A stretch of DNA of 64,000 nucleotides. It comes from Sporosarcina sp. P34 (GTDB lineage Bacteria; Bacillota; Bacilli; Bacillales_A; Planococcaceae). The first letter of the stretch is position 1. Each line of letters opens with the position of its first letter. A program made the translations under genes and the position numbers. The notes beneath the pieces are model-generated. The model searched no databases and was not told the origin of the DNA. It was given only the letters and a program-made list of their open reading frames with translations. This document shows, in pieces, positions 37,116 through 47,302 of the stretch. The stretch is from positions 1 to 64,000 of the forward strand of contig NZ_PDZC01000002.1 of NCBI RefSeq assembly GCF_002743375.1. Reading direction: 5' to 3'.

Positions 37116-38006
37116 TCAAATTTGTGTCGACTTTTGAAATTGCTCATCTGTTTTTTCTCTGAATTCATCAATAACTTTTATAAACTTTGCAATAGTCGGC
37201 GTTAAATAGGAATCAGCACGTCGTACAAAAACCGTTTTAATCTGGCTGTATTTCGGTGGCAAATGATAGCAATAGACTAAACCTTGATCTAGAAGATGAG
37301 AAACAGTTGATCTCGGAACGAATGTTACACCTAACCCTGCTGCCACACTTCCAAGAATCGTCTCCAGTGTTCCGAACTCCATCATTTTCGTTGGCTTAAA
37401 CCGCTCATCTTCAAGCCATGACTCTAAACGCGCCCGATAACCACAACCCTTTCTGAAACAAAGAATTGGCTCATCTTTAATATCTTCTATTGACTGAAAC
37501 GGTTTACTCGAAAGTAACACAAGTTCTTCTTCAAGAACATCGTGTACAGCCAGGTCGGGATGCATCGTACCTTCCGATATAAAAGCTCCGTCAAGTTGAT
37601 GGTTGAGAACTTTAAACTGCAATCCTTCTGTTACACCTGTCAACAGTGAAATATCAACTTGCTTATATTTAGTATTATATCTCGATAGAATAATAGGAAG
37701 TTTGATGACCGTTTCTACGGATCCTAGCTCAAGCTTTCCTGAAGGCTCTTTGTCGTTTTGCACGACTTTTCTCATTTCATTGGTTAGTGATAATATCTTT
37801 TCACTGTAAATGAGAAGTCGTTTCCCTTCAGGTGTCAAGATCATTCCACGGTTGTGCCGGTTAAATAATGGGGTCTTTAGTTCCGATTCGAGTTTTTGTA
37901 TTCGGGACGTGATATTTGACTGTACATAGCGTAATTCTTTGGCAGCCGCTGTGATCGTTCCCTTCTCCGCGACCATCTGAAATATCTCCAAGTCTTTAAA
38001 TTCCAT
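37116..38006 (-). CDS. LysR family transcription regulator
   Basis: A 296-residue regulator. An N-terminal winged helix (residues 1-60, EKGTITAAAKELRYVQSNITSRIQKLE) precedes a two-lobed effector domain from about residue 88 (GKLELGSVETVIKLP). LCFRKGCGYR near residue 185 is reminiscent of CzcR-like LysR proteins. It diverges from the EamA exporter with 134 bases between starts, the classic arrangement for control of the neighbour and of itself. The effector is unknown. ATG follows GTAGGAGGGTTCTC. Confidence 0.9.
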   Translation of the reverse strand: MEFKDLEIFQMVAEKGTITAAAKELRYVQSNITSRIQKLESELKTPLFNRHNRGMILTPEGKRLLIYSEKILSLTNEMRKVVQNDKEPSGKLELGSVETVIKLPIILSRYNTKYKQVDISLLTGVTEGLQFKVLNHQLDGAFISEGTMHPDLAVHDVLEEELVLLSSKPFQSIEDIKDEPILCFRKGCGYRARLESWLEDERFKPTKMMEFGTLETILGSVAAGLGVTFVPRSTVSHLLDQGLVYCYHLPPKYSQIKTVFVRRADSYLTPTIAKFIKVIDEFREKTDEQFQKSTQI

Positions 38007-38140
38007 GAGAACCCTCCTACTAAAAATCTTCTTATATATATGGTATCAATAAAATCGATAGTTGTCATCATTATTATTCGTTTTACGTGATGTCTAATAT
38101 AGTGTTTACTAGAGATAGTACATCAAGGAGGTTAAGCAAG

Positions 38141-39112
38141 TTGAAAAACAAAATTATCTGGGGAGCGTTTCTGTGTTTCTTAGCCAGTGTGTCATGGGGA
38201 GCAATGTTCCCAGTTGCCAATAGTGCATTCAAAAATATCGACCCGTTCTATTTCACATTAATTCGTTATCTTTCAGTCACATTACTACTTGTCGTAATAT
38301 TATGGTTTAAAGAAGGAAAACAAGCTTTCCGTTTCGAGAAGAGAGGGTTATCCCTTTGGTTCTTCGGCACGATGGCATTCGTTGTCTATAACCTCTTCAT
38401 TTTCTGGGGACAAGATCTAATGGGACAACCCGGGACTATGGTGGCATCTATTTCAGAGGCCATGATGCCGATGATTTCTATCGTTCTTGTATGGATGATT
38501 AGTAGACATAAACCACATGGCTTCACGCTCGCTTGTGTGTTTACTGCATTTGTTGGTGTAATGCTTGTCATTACAAAAGGTGACTTACGTACATTCTTCA
38601 CGGCAACAGACGACATTGTCCCTTCATTACTGATTTTCATCGCGGTTATCGGATGGGTAATTTATACAATGGGTGGAAATCGCTTCAGTGAATGGTCGGC
38701 GTTGCGTTATTCTACGTTAAGCTGTTTACTCGGTACACTAACCGCCAGTATAATAGTCTTTTTCGTAACATGGACAGGTTATATTTCCGTCCCAACTGTG
38801 ACAACATTACAAGTAGTAACACCCCATATGTTGTTTATGATTATATTTCCAGGCATTATTGCATTAGTAGGTTGGAATGTGGGCGTACGCATCCTGTCTC
38901 CATTAAATGGTTTATTATTTATTAATTTTGTACCGGTGACTACACTAGTAATTTCATATATACAAGGATATCAGCTAACAATTTTCGATTATATTGGCAC
39001 ACTATTTATCATTGCAGCGCTGTTAGGCAATAATATATTCCTCCGTTTACAGCAGAAGCGTAAAGACGAAGCTCGTCAATATAAAAAACATAGTATGCAG
39101 CCTAGCGTTTAA
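38141..39112 (+). CDS. EamA/DMT family transporter
   Basis: A 323-residue exporter-like membrane protein. It has about ten helices in two EamA repeats. The first starts with FLCFLASVSWGAMFPVANSAF, and the second contains LLIFIAVIGWVIYTMGGNRFSEW and PLNGLLFINFVPVTTLVISY. Substrates of this family are small metabolites and cannot be predicted. The TTG start lies after AAGGAGG with an 8-base gap; the frame extends 18 codons upstream across that site and is rejected. Probably controlled by the divergent LysR gene. Confidence 0.86.
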   Translation: MKNKIIWGAFLCFLASVSWGAMFPVANSAFKNIDPFYFTLIRYLSVTLLLVVILWFKEGKQAFRFEKRGLSLWFFGTMAFVVYNLFIFWGQDLMGQPGTMVASISEAMMPMISIVLVWMISRHKPHGFTLACVFTAFVGVMLVITKGDLRTFFTATDDIVPSLLIFIAVIGWVIYTMGGNRFSEWSALRYSTLSCLLGTLTASIIVFFVTWTGYISVPTVTTLQVVTPHMLFMIIFPGIIALVGWNVGVRILSPLNGLLFINFVPVTTLVISYIQGYQLTIFDYIGTLFIIAALLGNNIFLRLQQKRKDEARQYKKHSMQPSV

Positions 39113-39146
39113 TGCAAAGTTAGAAAGCAACTATTTTAGTCAACAA

Positions 39147-39190
39147 AAAAAAAAGAAACATTCCAATAATTTGGAGTGTTTCTTTGTTTT
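39147..39190. terminator. Bidirectional terminator
   Basis: AAAGAAACATTCCAA pairs with TTGGAGTGTTTCTTT between the EamA gene and the convergent chemoreceptor gene. Confidence 0.88.
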
Positions 39191-39226
39191 AATATACTGA
39201 GTTTCCTTTAATAGGTTAAATGAAGA

Positions 39227-40843
39227 TTAAAAAGTGAAGCGGTGGACGATACGACTTAAAGCTGTTGCTTCATCTGTTAGTTTGCTAGCATCACTTGCCA
39301 ACTGCTGGATTCCCTCTACTTGTTCATCCATGCCAGCTACTGTTTGAATGACACTTTCTGTGAATTGTTCAGAGATCTTCGTAATTTGTTCGATAATTTT
39401 TTCGATCTGTTCCCCGTCTTTGATTAATTCTTCCGCGTGAAGACTATTGTTTGTAACGGCTGCCTTTGTATCTACCACGGCGTCATTCATATAATGAATC
39501 GATTGTCCCGCTATTTTGACGATTTCTACGCCTTCATCAATAGTATCCGCATTCGATTCCACATGTTGTACCGCAATTTTCACTTCGTTATTAGTTTGTT
39601 CTAATGTTCGCACAACATCGTTTGCGAATGCATTCGTTTCTTCGGCTAGTTTACGAACTTCATTCGCCACGACTGAGAATCCACTCCCCGCTTCACCGGC
39701 TCTTGCTGCTTCGATGGAGGCATTGAGTGCCAATAAGTTCGTTTGTTCAGCGATTTTTGTAATAAGAGAAACTTTTTGAATGACTTGATTGATATCCTCA
39801 GCGACCTGCATAATTTTTTGTGAAGATACGTGAACGGCTTCATTGATTTGCCGCATCTTTTCCTCTGTTTCTTCAATTGCTTGACTACCTTCCGTTGCAG
39901 CAATCGATGCATTTTCAGACTTGGAAAGTGTTTGCTGTATGCGCAATTCCATTTCCCGAATTCCTGCCATCATCGTTTGAACCATCGCATTGGCGGATTG
40001 CAGTGAAGATAGTTGTTGCTCTGTTCCACCTTGGAAATTTTGCATAGTTTCACCATATGAAGTGAAAACATTTGATAATCGACCCGCTTCTGAAGCCTGC
40101 ACTTCGCTAATTCGATCCACGATTTCAGAAGAGCGATCGAGTTCCGTGACGATATTCTTTGTTCCAATCACGATTTTATTAATTTCAAAACCAATTTGAT
40201 TAAATTCAGATCTAGATTTTGCAGTTACTTCGGCCGTTAAGTCACCCGATGAAATTTTCCTTGTGACTTTGCGCCAAGACCGTACACCTTTCATAACCAT
40301 CTTATAAAGAAGAGATGTGAAAATACCCGTAAGCAGTAAAGACGTACTAACAAATGTTACGCCCTGTAAGATAGATAGATTAAATATATACGCAAGTATC
40401 CCCATTGCTAAAGCCGGCAATACAACAGCTAAAGTCGCTCCATATAGAATATATCTCTGATGATTTATTCTGCCTAATCGCAGTGTAAATTGGCTGTTTC
40501 CTATTTGAATGATCGGCATAGCTGCATCGATAAGTCGCTCACCGGATTTTCGATCATACACTTGCAGCAACGGCTTAGTTGTATTAGCAGCACGCAAACC
40601 AATGGCATCGGAAAATACTGTACCTTCCCACAACCGATTAGTATGAATATAGCTTCGACCCACTTCATCCACAATGACAAAGTATTCATCTTCTTCCAGC
40701 TGTTCATCCAATAATTGATGAAGTACTTGATAGTTCAAAGTAAATGATTGTTCGCTTTCTATTAATGGTTGGATACGTTTTGTGACCCGTTCTACTTTTT
40801 TAAGCGCATTCCTTGCAGAAGATGTACTTAAGAGCTTTTCCAA
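39227..40843 (-). CDS. Chemoreceptor with cytosolic N-terminal sensor
   Basis: A 538-residue methyl-accepting protein. Residues 1-130 form a soluble domain ahead of the first membrane helix. Two close helices lie at about 131-155 and 160-182, then a HAMP-like segment ([18 protein letters not shown]) and a signalling domain with the conserved tip [28 protein letters not shown] near residue 370. There is almost no extracytoplasmic loop, so the stimulus is probably internal or in the membrane. The TTG start follows AAAGAGGTGACGTGA. No chemotaxis genes adjoin it. Confidence 0.9.
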   Translation of the reverse strand: MEKLLSTSSARNALKKVERVTKRIQPLIESEQSFTLNYQVLHQLLDEQLEEDEYFVIVDEVGRSYIHTNRLWEGTVFSDAIGLRAANTTKPLLQVYDRKSGERLIDAAMPIIQIGNSQFTLRLGRINHQRYILYGATLAVVLPALAMGILAYIFNLSILQGVTFVSTSLLLTGIFTSLLYKMVMKGVRSWRKVTRKISSGDLTAEVTAKSRSEFNQIGFEINKIVIGTKNIVTELDRSSEIVDRISEVQASEAGRLSNVFTSYGETMQNFQGGTEQQLSSLQSANAMVQTMMAGIREMELRIQQTLSKSENASIAATEGSQAIEETEEKMRQINEAVHVSSQKIMQVAEDINQVIQKVSLITKIAEQTNLLALNASIEAARAGEAGSGFSVVANEVRKLAEETNAFANDVVRTLEQTNNEVKIAVQHVESNADTIDEGVEIVKIAGQSIHYMNDAVVDTKAAVTNNSLHAEELIKDGEQIEKIIEQITKISEQFTESVIQTVAGMDEQVEGIQQLASDASKLTDEATALSRIVHRFTF

Positions 40844-41078
40844 TCACGTCACCTCTTTAGGTCCTTTTATACTATATAATTACTATATCACAAATTATGA
40901 GAAAGGTCTTACTTTTTCTTTTCGAAGTGTAAGTATTCATAACATTGCGATATGTAAAAGTATATCCCCTCTTGACCGGTAACATATAGTTCTCGTAGGG
41001 ATGAACTACTTTACTCATTCTATTTTTACAGTAGTTTATCCTCTATATGCCTTTCAATAAAGTACGAGACACTAAATA
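40844..41078. other. Upstream region of the chemoreceptor gene
   Basis: Together with the adjacent repeat copy C it makes a gene-free stretch of nearly 390 bases. This part is AT-rich. It should contain the chemoreceptor promoter, but I could not fix one. Confidence 0.3.
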
Positions 41079-41225
41079 AGCTGGGACATAACTTAAAAAA
41101 CAGTCCGTTCCCCTACGCTACACTCTTGATTACTAACTAATTAAACCTAATAAATAAGTTTCCGTGAAATAAAAAAGGTATGAAGGTGTCTTCTCCTTCA
41201 TACCTTTTGAGGTTTTGTACTAGCC
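41079..41225. repeat. Interspersed repeat, copy C (MITE-like)
   Basis: A 147-bp copy beginning AGCTGGGACATAAC and ending GTTTTGTACTAGCC. It has the same inner block (CAGTCCGTTCCCCTACGCTA) and the AAAAGGTATGAAGG/CCTTCATACCTTTT hairpin as copies A and B. It ends 6 bases from the stop of the SLH-NlpC/P60 gene. Unlike the others it is not between two convergent genes: the chemoreceptor start is on its other side. Confidence 0.85.
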
Positions 41226-41231
41226 TCTTCC

Positions 41232-42773
41232 TCATTTTACATATCTTCTAGCTGAAACATATTCTGATTTATACGGTTCCGCAGTCATTGGAATAACCTC
41301 TACAGTCCGTTTAGGATTTGGAGCATGGATCATTTGTCCGTTCCCCGCGTACATCCCTACATGATGAACAATTCCTTTTCCTTTATTATAGGCAAAGAAC
41401 AGTAGGTCACCGGGTTGTAAATCTTTCTTCTGTACCAACGTTCCATTCAGTGCTTGCACCGATGCATCACGTGGTATATCAATACCATGCTGCCGATAGA
41501 CTGAGTACGTGAATCCAGAGCAATCCAAACCAAATCCCGAAGTTCCTGCCCATAGATATGTTAATCCGTCAAAGAGCTTGGCTGTTTCTATGATTTGCTG
41601 TGTTGTTGGCTTTGGCATGACACCATCCGCTCCTACTATCTTCACTGCACTTTTATCAATAAACTTCACTCCGTCAGCAGGCGTCTGAACAGCAAGTTTA
41701 TGATCCATGACATTTACAATAGGCAATGTTGTGTTGAAGCTAATAGAACGAAAAGGCTGCTTGCCATTTTCATCAATCGTTAGTGTAGCTGATTTCGTCG
41801 CCACCATGGCTGTGTCGCATGTTGCATAGTTAGGAAATACTGTCGTTAAATGATTCTTCAGCATCCATCCTGGATAACCTGCTGCGTTTTTAGGAGATTT
41901 TTGGTCAACTACTGCCACTTGAACCCAGTCACCTTTTGTCTGTAGGACTTTTACTGTTTGACCATATAGTGCTTGAGTTTCTAATTTACCTACTAGCCAT
42001 TGTTTTTCACGCAAGCTCATCGCAGCAACCCATCTCGTAATATCAGGCGATTTATTTATTGCGTAAGCATCAACCGTTCGTGATTTTCCCGGCTCTTTCC
42101 ACAGTGTTGTAACAGGAACATTTACTGTTTGCACTGGCGTGTTACTCGGCTTATAACAAGCAGATTGTTCTCTGAAATTCGGCTCAAGAATTCGCGCAAG
42201 AAATACTGCAAAGTGTCCACGTGTTAAAGTTTGATTTGGCTTAAAGGTGTTATCTAAATAGCCTGTCGTAATGGCATTTACAGATAATTTTTGTATATCA
42301 GATACCCCCCAGTATGTTGCAGGTACATCACGGAATCGATATGTCGAATTACCCGTCAAGTTGAATGCGCGAACGAATACCGCTGCCATCTGTCCACGTT
42401 TCAAATTGCCATACGGTTGAAATTCATTTTTCTCGTTACCCATAAAGATACCTTCATCGACCATTGTGGCGATCAGTGCGTAATGTGGGTGAGACTGCTT
42501 TACGTCTGACAGCTGTACTTCTGGTCTATTATCAACAGTGATTTTTAGTGCGCGTTGGATCATTCCTGAGGCTTCGAGACGTGTGATTGGTTCATTTACA
42601 CGGAATTTGGCGTTCGCTTTTTCTATAATAATATTATTTTCAACTAGGTATTGTATTTCTTCAGCTGCTGAGTGCTGAGAACGTACATCTTGGAAGACGG
42701 TGGCAAGTGAATTCGGTGGGATTGCCAATAGGACTAGCATCATCGTTAGCACTATTGCACTTATCTTTTTCAA
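41232..42773 (-). CDS. SLH-domain NlpC/P60 cell-wall peptidase
   Basis: A 513-residue exported protein. A signal peptide (residues 1-24, ending NSLAT) is followed by three SLH domains (about 25-205) that bind secondary wall polymer. An SH3b-like linker comes next. The C-terminal NlpC/P60 endopeptidase (about 385-513) has the catalytic Cys in GLDCSGF, His in IVHHVGMY and the third residue His in MIHAPN. It probably cuts stem-peptide bonds while anchored in the wall. The TTG start follows GGAAG. Repeat copy C supplies the downstream hairpin. Confidence 0.93.
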   Translation of the reverse strand: MKKISAIVLTMMLVLLAIPPNSLATVFQDVRSQHSAAEEIQYLVENNIIIEKANAKFRVNEPITRLEASGMIQRALKITVDNRPEVQLSDVKQSHPHYALIATMVDEGIFMGNEKNEFQPYGNLKRGQMAAVFVRAFNLTGNSTYRFRDVPATYWGVSDIQKLSVNAITTGYLDNTFKPNQTLTRGHFAVFLARILEPNFREQSACYKPSNTPVQTVNVPVTTLWKEPGKSRTVDAYAINKSPDITRWVAAMSLREKQWLVGKLETQALYGQTVKVLQTKGDWVQVAVVDQKSPKNAAGYPGWMLKNHLTTVFPNYATCDTAMVATKSATLTIDENGKQPFRSISFNTTLPIVNVMDHKLAVQTPADGVKFIDKSAVKIVGADGVMPKPTTQQIIETAKLFDGLTYLWAGTSGFGLDCSGFTYSVYRQHGIDIPRDASVQALNGTLVQKKDLQPGDLLFFAYNKGKGIVHHVGMYAGNGQMIHAPNPKRTVEVIPMTAEPYKSEYVSARRYVK

Positions 42774-43015
42774 TTCTAGGACACTTCCATTCTCTTAGGT
42801 TGTTTTGCCTTAACTATACCTGAGCAATAATTCTTTGTATAGAAAGAATTCGAAAAACAGCTATGGTTTTCTTTCAAAATACTTTTAAAGGAATAAGCGT
42901 AATGAAGTAGTGTAGTCAGTAAAGATGCAGTTATTACTAGTTGTCGTTCATCGATATTTGTATTGTAATTAATTTAGTACTTTAGTTTAAATCCGATCTG
43001 AACTTAAACTCACGC
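42774..43015. other. Spacer between SLH gene and arg operon terminator
   Basis: About 240 bases, AT-rich, holding the upstream region of the SLH-NlpC/P60 gene. I see no gene or clear regulatory motif. Confidence 0.3.
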
Positions 43016-43063
43016 AAAAAAGATCTCTCATGAAGTAATTAGACTTCAAGGGAGATCTTTTGT
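43015..43063 (-). terminator. argD terminator (conserved-apex type)
   Basis: On the minus strand AAAAGATCTCCCTTGAAGT pairs with ACTTCATGAGAGATCTTTTTT. The apical stem is shared with the terminators at 23284 and 54335. Confidence 0.88.
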
Positions 43064-43106
43064 TTACTGAATAGCAGTTCACAGACTACTTTAATTCAAA
43101 TATTTC

Positions 43107-44237
43107 TCAAATTAATACATTCTTTAATATCGTCACTGCCTGGTCGATTTCTTCTTTTGAAACCGTCAGTGGTGGTAATAGACGAATGACATTCGTTCCA
43201 GCAGGTACAAGGAGCAAGCCTTGTTTTTCGGCCTCTTGGATATATGAACCGATTTCATTATTTGACTGAATTCCAACTAATAAGCCATTACCGCGAATAG
43301 AATATTTATCATTTGGTAGTTCTGATTGGAGTTTTTGCTTCAGATACGCAGACTTTTCTTGAACATTCTTTAAGAATGCTGGATCAAATACATGATCAAC
43401 TACTGTTTGGGCAACTGATATCGCTAATGGATTACCCCCAAAGGTTGTACCGTGTGTGCCAGGCCCGAATGTATGGAACAGCTCTTCACTAGCTAGCATT
43501 GCTCCAATAGGGAACCCGCCACCAAGCCCTTTAGCAAGTGACACAATATTAGGCTTTAATGCAGTTTGCTCATAAGCATAACGAGTTCCTGTGCGTCCAA
43601 TTCCTGTCTGCACTTCATCGATAATGAGGAGAATATTATGTTCTTTACAAGCAGCCATAATCGCTTCTGCGAAAGCCGGTTCGATAGAGTTCACTCCGCC
43701 TTCCGCTTGGATGACTTCTAGCATAATAGCAGCCACGTTATCGTTCGTCGCTTGTTTCAAAGCCTCGATGTCATTAAAGGGCAATGCTTCAAAACTTTCA
43801 AGCATCGGACCGAACCCTTTTTGGATTTTATCTTGACCGGTAGCCGCCATTGCGCCAAAAGTTCTTCCATGGAATGACTGTTTGAACGATAAGATATGAT
43901 GCTTGCCTGTATGTTTGCGTGCTAGTTTAATCGCAGCTTCATTCGCTTCGGCCCCACTGTTACAAAATAACGCATATGACAGATCGGTATTTTTTGTCAA
44001 TGATTCAGCAAGTTTTTCTTGCTCTGGACTTTCGAACAAATTTGAAATATGCCATAACTTTTTACTTTGTTCTTGTAATGCTTTAACAATCGCAGGATGA
44101 GCATGGCCTAAACTGACAACTGCGATACCGCTAGTAAAGTCTAAATACTCTTTCCCTTTATCGTCCGTTACTACGGTACCATTTCCTTTTACGAGATGTA
44201 CCGCGCGTCTTGCGTAGTTATTGAATAAATACGTCAC
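43107..44237 (-). CDS. argD: Acetylornithine aminotransferase
   Basis: A PLP enzyme converting N-acetylglutamate semialdehyde to N-acetylornithine. 376 residues. The PLP lysine is in VSLAKGLGGGFPIG, with IIDEVQTGIGRTG before it and SGAEANEAAIKLAR binding phosphate. The GTG start overlaps the argB stop by 4 bases (GTGA), with GAGGAGGCAATC as ribosome site inside argB. It is the last gene of argC-argJ-argB-argD. Confidence 0.95.
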   Translation of the reverse strand: MTYLFNNYARRAVHLVKGNGTVVTDDKGKEYLDFTSGIAVVSLGHAHPAIVKALQEQSKKLWHISNLFESPEQEKLAESLTKNTDLSYALFCNSGAEANEAAIKLARKHTGKHHILSFKQSFHGRTFGAMAATGQDKIQKGFGPMLESFEALPFNDIEALKQATNDNVAAIMLEVIQAEGGVNSIEPAFAEAIMAACKEHNILLIIDEVQTGIGRTGTRYAYEQTALKPNIVSLAKGLGGGFPIGAMLASEELFHTFGPGTHGTTFGGNPLAISVAQTVVDHVFDPAFLKNVQEKSAYLKQKLQSELPNDKYSIRGNGLLVGIQSNNEIGSYIQEAEKQGLLLVPAGTNVIRLLPPLTVSKEEIDQAVTILKNVLI

Positions 44238-45013
44238 ACGATTGCCTCCTCATTGGTAATGACCGTGCCTTTTAATTTTTGACAGACAATTTGTACAGAT
44301 GGAATACCCGCTTCTAGACAATCGATAGCCGCCATAACTTTCGGGATCATTCCTCCATAAATATCTTCTGTTTGAATCCAGCCATAAATAGCTTCAGGCC
44401 CTACTTCTGCCTGAGGACGATCTTGAATACGGATTCCCGATGTATCCGTCACTAATAGTAAACTTTCTGCCTCAACAGCTAACGCAATTCGACTCGCGAC
44501 TGTATCCGCGTTAACATTCAATGGTTCTCCAGAAGTGGTTGCACCGATACAAGAAATAACAGGAATAATTCCTGCATCTAGTAGCGCATCCAAAACTTCT
44601 GTTTCAACTGTTTTTATTTCTCCTACATAACCATACGTTTCAAAATCCAGGACATCACATGTAAATAAGTTCGCATCGAATCCGCTTAATCCAATTGCTT
44701 TGATTCCTGCCTCATTGAAGCGATGTACGAGCGCTGGATTTACTTGACCAATCAGGATTGACTGGACGATACCAATCGCTTCTGCTGACGTAACACGGAA
44801 TCCTTTAACTACAGTCGAAGTGACTCCACGATTTTCAAGCTCTTGATTAATATTCGGTCCTCCACCATGAACAATAATCACTTGAACACCATCTTGCTGT
44901 AATTTTTTCACACCCTGAAAGAACTCATCACTTAATTCGTCTAGCATACTGCCACCCAGTTTAATAACCTGTCGTTTACGTGCGGTATGTTGCGTTGATT
45001 TGGACGTAGTCAT
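44234..45013 (-). CDS. argB: Acetylglutamate kinase
   Basis: Phosphorylates N-acetylglutamate. 259 residues with the amino-acid kinase fold: KLGGSMLDE at the N-terminus, IIVHGGGPNINQEL, the NVNADTVASRIA segment, and LVTDTSGI. It starts inside argJ, overlapping by 38 bases in another frame. The extra N-terminal stretch before KLGGS has no alternative ATG/GTG/TTG close to that motif, so the overlap seems real. Translation is coupled on both sides. Confidence 0.94.
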   Translation of the reverse strand: MTTSKSTQHTARKRQVIKLGGSMLDELSDEFFQGVKKLQQDGVQVIIVHGGGPNINQELENRGVTSTVVKGFRVTSAEAIGIVQSILIGQVNPALVHRFNEAGIKAIGLSGFDANLFTCDVLDFETYGYVGEIKTVETEVLDALLDAGIIPVISCIGATTSGEPLNVNADTVASRIALAVEAESLLLVTDTSGIRIQDRPQAEVGPEAIYGWIQTEDIYGGMIPKVMAAIDCLEAGIPSVQIVCQKLKGTVITNEEAIV

Positions 45014-46199
45014 AAGTAAGATCGCACCCCCATGCCATTCCTTGACCAGCTCCCTGGTTTAGTTCTATTGCAAATTTTACTTCGTGTTGTTTAAGATAAA
45101 TCAACAGCTCTTCTTCTGAAAACGGAATAGGTTCCCCGCCTTCTACTACTACAGTGTCACCGATATAGATTTTAATATCTTCAGGATCTATTGTCGCACC
45201 GCTATATCCGACTGCCGCAATGATTCTCCCCCAGTTGGCATCACAGCCAAATACTGCCGTCTTGACAAGTGGTGAGCCTACAACAGATTTTGCAATTTGA
45301 CGCGCTTGTTCATCCGAAACTGCACCCGTCACTTTTGCTTCAATTAATTTGGTAGCACCTTCCCCATCTTTAGCGATCATTTTTGCCAAATCACGTGATA
45401 CGGCATGCAATGCATCGACGAAAGATTGCCATTCGGGATGATCTGGCGTTAAAGAATGGTTACCCGCAAGTCCGTTTGCCATAACGAGTACCATATCATT
45501 CGTTGATGTATCACCATCTACCGTAATGGAGTTGAATGTTACATCCGTAATTTCTTTTAGTGCTGTTTGTAAATGTTCTGACTCGATATGGGCATCGGTT
45601 GTAATGAAACCTAGCATCGTCGCCATATTCGGTTCAATCATTCCCGAGCCTTTTGCCACACCCGCAACTACTACTTCACGATCATCAATCACCGTTGCAT
45701 ATGCAGTGTTTTTCGTTACGGTATCTGTAGTTAAAATTGCTTGTGAAAATTGAATGGAACCTTCTAATGTATCCAACGGTTGAAGTTTTTCAATACCAGA
45801 GAGTAAAGGCGCCATATTCATTTGTTCACCTATAACACCTGTTGACGCAATTCCTACAAGATTCTGGTCAATACCTAGGTGGTCTGCAGTTTTACGTTGC
45901 ATACTCACTGCGTCTCGCATGCCTTGCTTTCCAGTACATGCATTTGCGTTACCAGAATTAATAACAATCGCCTGCATTTTTTGAGTTTCGTAGACAACTT
46001 TCTTTGTAACTTGAAGTGGAGCTGCCTGGATTACATTCGTTGTGAAGACACCCGCAACACTCGCTGGCACTTCGCTGACTAATAGTGCTAAATCATTTTT
46101 CTTATGCTTTAGCCCACAGTGAATGCCGACTGCCTTAAACCCTTTTGGTGAGATAATATTTTTACGCGAGATGCGCTTCATACCTTCGATAGTTTCCAT
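44976..46199 (-). CDS. argJ: Glutamate N-acetyltransferase / amino-acid acetyltransferase
   Basis: Recycles the acetyl group from acetylornithine to glutamate. About 407 residues. The self-cleavage site is visible as GSGMIEPNMATMLGF with the nucleophile Thr near residue 190, giving alpha and beta chains. The ATG at 46199 follows GAGGGGAGCACGATT; an ATG ten codons upstream has no site. Whether it is mono- or bifunctional cannot be told from sequence; no argA was seen in the window. Confidence 0.95.
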   Translation of the reverse strand: METIEGMKRISRKNIISPKGFKAVGIHCGLKHKKNDLALLVSEVPASVAGVFTTNVIQAAPLQVTKKVVYETQKMQAIVINSGNANACTGKQGMRDAVSMQRKTADHLGIDQNLVGIASTGVIGEQMNMAPLLSGIEKLQPLDTLEGSIQFSQAILTTDTVTKNTAYATVIDDREVVVAGVAKGSGMIEPNMATMLGFITTDAHIESEHLQTALKEITDVTFNSITVDGDTSTNDMVLVMANGLAGNHSLTPDHPEWQSFVDALHAVSRDLAKMIAKDGEGATKLIEAKVTGAVSDEQARQIAKSVVGSPLVKTAVFGCDANWGRIIAAVGYSGATIDPEDIKIYIGDTVVVEGGEPIPFSEEELLIYLKQHEVKFAIELNQGAGQGMAWGCDLTYDYVQINATYRT

Positions 46200-46238
46200 A
46201 ATCGTGCTCCCCTCAATTCTTGTGTTCAAATTACTTGT

Positions 46239-47273
46239 TTAAATCCATAATGGAATGAGATCAATTCCTGTTTTTTCATTTAAACCATATTGGATATTCA
46301 TATTTTGTATAGCTTGTCCCGCGGCGCCTTTCACCACATTATCGATGACTGCTATAATCGTGGCTTGATTTGTACGTGGATCTACTTTGACATGTATATC
46401 GCAATAATTGGAACCATATACCTGTTTCGTACTGACCTTTTGCACATCTGTCAAAATCCGAACGAACGGACTATCTTTATATGTTTCTTGTAAGCAATTT
46501 ATAAGTTGCTCTTGCGTTACTTGTCCATTTACTTTCGCATAGCTCGTCGTCATAATACCTCTTGTCATGGGAACCAAATGCGTAGTGAACATAATGGGTT
46601 CCGGCTGATCAGCAAATGTATTCATTGCTTGCTCAATTTCTGGTATATGCTGATGCTGATGAATCTTATATATAGAGAAATTTTCATTCGTTTCACTGAA
46701 ATGTGTCGCTTGGCTTGGCTTATTACCTGCACCAGATACGCCACTTTTTGCATCGATTATTAATCGGTTACCATCAATTAGTTTATTTTTCAATAACGGA
46801 AGTAAAGATAGTAGAACTGCTGTCGGGTAACACCCTGGATTCGCAATGATTTCCGCATCGGCAATATGATGTTTATTCCATTCAGGAAGTCCATATACAC
46901 TTTTCTCCAAGTGTTCAAGTGGCGGTGCATCTTTTTGATACCATTGCTCGAATGCCGCTTGATCTTTCAGTCTAAAATCTCCCGATAGGTCAATTAATTT
47001 AGCACCTGCACCTACCAATGGTGGAAGTAACTTAGTTGTTACGCCAGCTGGTGTACTGAAAAATACTGTATCTAACTTGCTAATATGTTCAGGTTCTATA
47101 GCCTTCATCGACTGATCGTGAATATTCACGAGATGTGGATATTTTTGAGAAAATACCGTCCCCACTTCTGAGGAAGTGAATAAATCAATCTGTTCAATTT
47201 CCGGATGGTTTTGTAGCAACCGTATTAATTCTAGGCCACCATATCCAGACGCTCCTACGATTCCAACCTTCAA
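46239..47273 (-). CDS. argC: N-acetyl-gamma-glutamyl-phosphate reductase
   Basis: An NADPH-dependent reductase, the third step of the arginine pathway. 345 residues from the TTG at 47273, the same length as B. subtilis ArgC. GIVGASGYGGLELIRLL binds NADPH, and the catalytic Cys is in IANPGCYPTAVLLSLLP. The AAAGAGGTG site is well spaced for this TTG; upstream ATGs overlap it. It is the first gene of the operon, with a strong sigma-A promoter about 30 bases before it. Confidence 0.95.
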   Translation of the reverse strand: MKVGIVGASGYGGLELIRLLQNHPEIEQIDLFTSSEVGTVFSQKYPHLVNIHDQSMKAIEPEHISKLDTVFFSTPAGVTTKLLPPLVGAGAKLIDLSGDFRLKDQAAFEQWYQKDAPPLEHLEKSVYGLPEWNKHHIADAEIIANPGCYPTAVLLSLLPLLKNKLIDGNRLIIDAKSGVSGAGNKPSQATHFSETNENFSIYKIHQHQHIPEIEQAMNTFADQPEPIMFTTHLVPMTRGIMTTSYAKVNGQVTQEQLINCLQETYKDSPFVRILTDVQKVSTKQVYGSNYCDIHVKVDPRTNQATIIAVIDNVVKGAAGQAIQNMNIQYGLNEKTGIDLIPLWI

Positions 47274-47302
47274 CGCCATCACCTCTTTATTCATTAATGA
47301 CA

